Shown here: one piece after another, positions 6,416 through 7,095 of the stretch
How positions within the stretch are numbered: the first letter of the stretch is position 1
Layout: every line of letters begins with the position of its first letter
Assembly (NCBI GenBank): GCA_030594025.1
Contig: JAUVFY010000061.1
Coordinates: forward strand, 1-7,095
Direction: 5' to 3'
DNA length: 7,095 bases
From: Deltaproteobacteria bacterium
GTDB lineage: Bacteria; Desulfobacterota; GWC2-55-46; JAUVFY01
The notes under the pieces: generated by a model
The model's database searches: none
The model's input: the letters and a program-made list of their open reading frames with translations, nothing else
What the model was told of the DNA's origin: nothing
Position numbers and translations under genes: made by a program

Positions 6416-7095
6416 GCCCTTCCTCCTTCTTTTTCCTGTATGCGGGTTCCGGATAGTCTATCCTCTGGTGGTAGATGCCCGAGAGCACGTGGTTGAAGGC
6501 GCCGGTGATGAGGTGGAGGTCCTTCAATGTAATCTCGCACTCGTCGAGCTGGCCGTCGGTGAAGATCTTGTTGACTATCTTCTGTGTCATACCCTGTATC
6601 TTAACGGGTGTGGGGTCGGGTATAGTCTTGCTCGCCGCCTCTATGGCGTCGGCGAGCATGACAAGGCCGGCCTCTTTTGTCTGGGGCTTGGGACCGGGGT
6701 AACGGTAGTCCTTTTCCTGTGCCTTATGAACCTCGGGCGCTTCCTGTGCCTTGGCCTTGTTGTAGAAATACTCTATGAGGTTTGTACCGTGGTGCTGTTC
6801 GATAACTTTTATCATCTCTTCGCCGAGCCTGTACTGTTTTGCTAGTTCCGTGCCCTCTTTGACATGTTTCGTGAGTATCAGCACACTCATACTAGGGGTA
6901 AGCCTGTCGTGCCTGTTCTCACCGCTCATGTTCTCTATAAAGTACATGGGCATCCTCATCTTGCCTATATCGTGGTAGTAGGCGCTGACCCTCGCCAGAA
7001 GCGGGTTGGCGCCGATGGCCTCGGCGGCCGCCTCGACAAGCGTGCTAATTACGATGGAGTGATGGTACGTACCAGGGGCCTGCATGGCGAGGCCC
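6318..7095 (-). CDS. PgpH/YqfF-type HD-domain phosphodiesterase, C-terminal part (partial)
   Basis: Only the cytoplasmic HD domain is in the window; the frame stays open to the edge (GLAMQ...), so the ATG at 7085 is internal, not the start. Counting from that Met, the metal and phosphate ligands are H9 in APGTYHHS, H38-D39 in AYYHDIGK, H74, H98-H99 in IEQHHGT and D146 in MLADAIEAA. The motif order H...HD...H...HH...D and the ending DGQLDECEITLKDL...HQRIDYP match 7TM-HD proteins of the PgpH/YqfF family, which hydrolyse c-di-AMP in Firmicutes; c-di-AMP as substrate here is inferred from family. The missing N-terminal part should contain an extracellular 7TMR-HDED domain and seven helices. After about residue 212 a Lys/Glu/Gly-rich tail of about 44 residues overlaps ybeY. 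It is the first visible gene of the cluster. Confidence 0.92.
   Translation of the reverse strand, partial: GLAMQAPGTYHHSIVISTLVEAAAEAIGANPLLARVSAYYHDIGKMRMPMYFIENMSGENRHDRLTPSMSVLILTKHVKEGTELAKQYRLGEEMIKVIEQHHGTNLIEYFYNKAKAQEAPEVHKAQEKDYRYPGPKPQTKEAGLVMLADAIEAASKTIPDPTPVKIQGMTQKIVNKIFTDGQLDECEITLKDLHLITGAFNHVLSGIYHQRIDYPEPAYRKKKEEGLEGLGAKPLAAEVKAGENKKNGREGVRRLGVK
6416..6428 (-). promoter_or_regulatory. ybeY ribosome binding site deciding a TTG start
   Basis: AAGGAGG at 6428-6422 on the minus strand is a full-length Shine-Dalgarno match with a 6-nt spacer (AAGGGC) to TTG 6415. It lies inside the PgpH-type reading frame, where it encodes part of the Lys-Glu-Glu-Gly stretch of the tail. It is the strongest ribosome binding site in the window: lnt, the DgkA-PAP2 gene and the GT-C-like gene lack one. 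Confidence 0.88.

Noticed and set aside
6267..6845. 192-codon plus-strand open frame
   Set aside because: It is antisense to the HD domain gene and ybeY, both with complete family motifs. The translation is a hydrophobic shadow of those genes.
7083..7085. ATG at 7085 as start of the HD-domain gene
   Set aside because: The frame is open to the window edge, and the conserved APGTYHHS motif begins two residues after this Met, in the middle of the known 7TM-HD architecture. The real start must lie outside.

Overview
This window reads almost entirely from the minus strand and looks like a core-genome stretch of a Gram-negative bacterium. An apolipoprotein N-acyltransferase (Lnt) implies an outer membrane. 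The gene order pgpH - ybeY - (membrane glycosyltransferase-like gene) - dgkA/PAP2 fusion - lnt - prfB combines the pgpH-ybeY-dgkA order known from Firmicutes with the ybeY...lnt linkage known from Proteobacteria. A deltaproteobacterial, Nitrospirota-like or similar lineage would fit, but the sequence alone does not settle the phylum.

Layout in the direction of transcription (right to left). At 7095-6318 is the C-terminal HD phosphodiesterase domain of a PgpH/YqfF-type protein whose start lies outside the window. It overlaps by 98 bp the TTG-started ybeY (6415-5990), the 16S rRNA maturation endonuclease. Next come a 513-residue polytopic membrane protein resembling GT-C glycosyltransferases (5918-4377), a DgkA-PAP2 lipid kinase/phosphatase fusion (4311-3556), and lnt (3559-1988), which shares an ATGA overlap with the fusion gene. 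Last is prfB (1931-818), encoding release factor 2 through an intact programmed +1 frameshift at CTT TGA C. A probable intrinsic terminator is folded around the prfB stop codon.

Beyond it a consensus-like sigma-70 promoter (TTGACA-17-TATAAA) starts a second unit of four CCA-encoding tRNAs: Thr(TGT), Tyr(GTA), Gly(TCC), Thr(GGT). This is the same content and order as E. coli thrU-tyrU-glyT-thrT, which precede tufB, so an EF-Tu gene is predicted just past the left edge.

Functionally the window joins translation (tRNAs, RF2, YbeY) with envelope lipid work (Lnt, DgkA-PAP2, the GT-C-like protein) and c-di-AMP turnover (PgpH-type HD domain). The DgkA and PAP2 halves of the fusion could both feed undecaprenyl phosphate, by phosphorylating undecaprenol and by dephosphorylating undecaprenyl diphosphate. 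That would suit a neighbour that uses polyprenyl-linked sugars, but it is inference. I see no mobile element, CRISPR array, defence system or clearly new system. The most useful observations are the fusion protein, the unassigned glycosyltransferase-like gene, the embedded ybeY start, the RF2 frameshift and the tRNA/tuf synteny. No gene-free stretch exceeds about 300 bases; the tRNA spacers, including the longest at 129-279, hold no further RNA gene that I can recognise.
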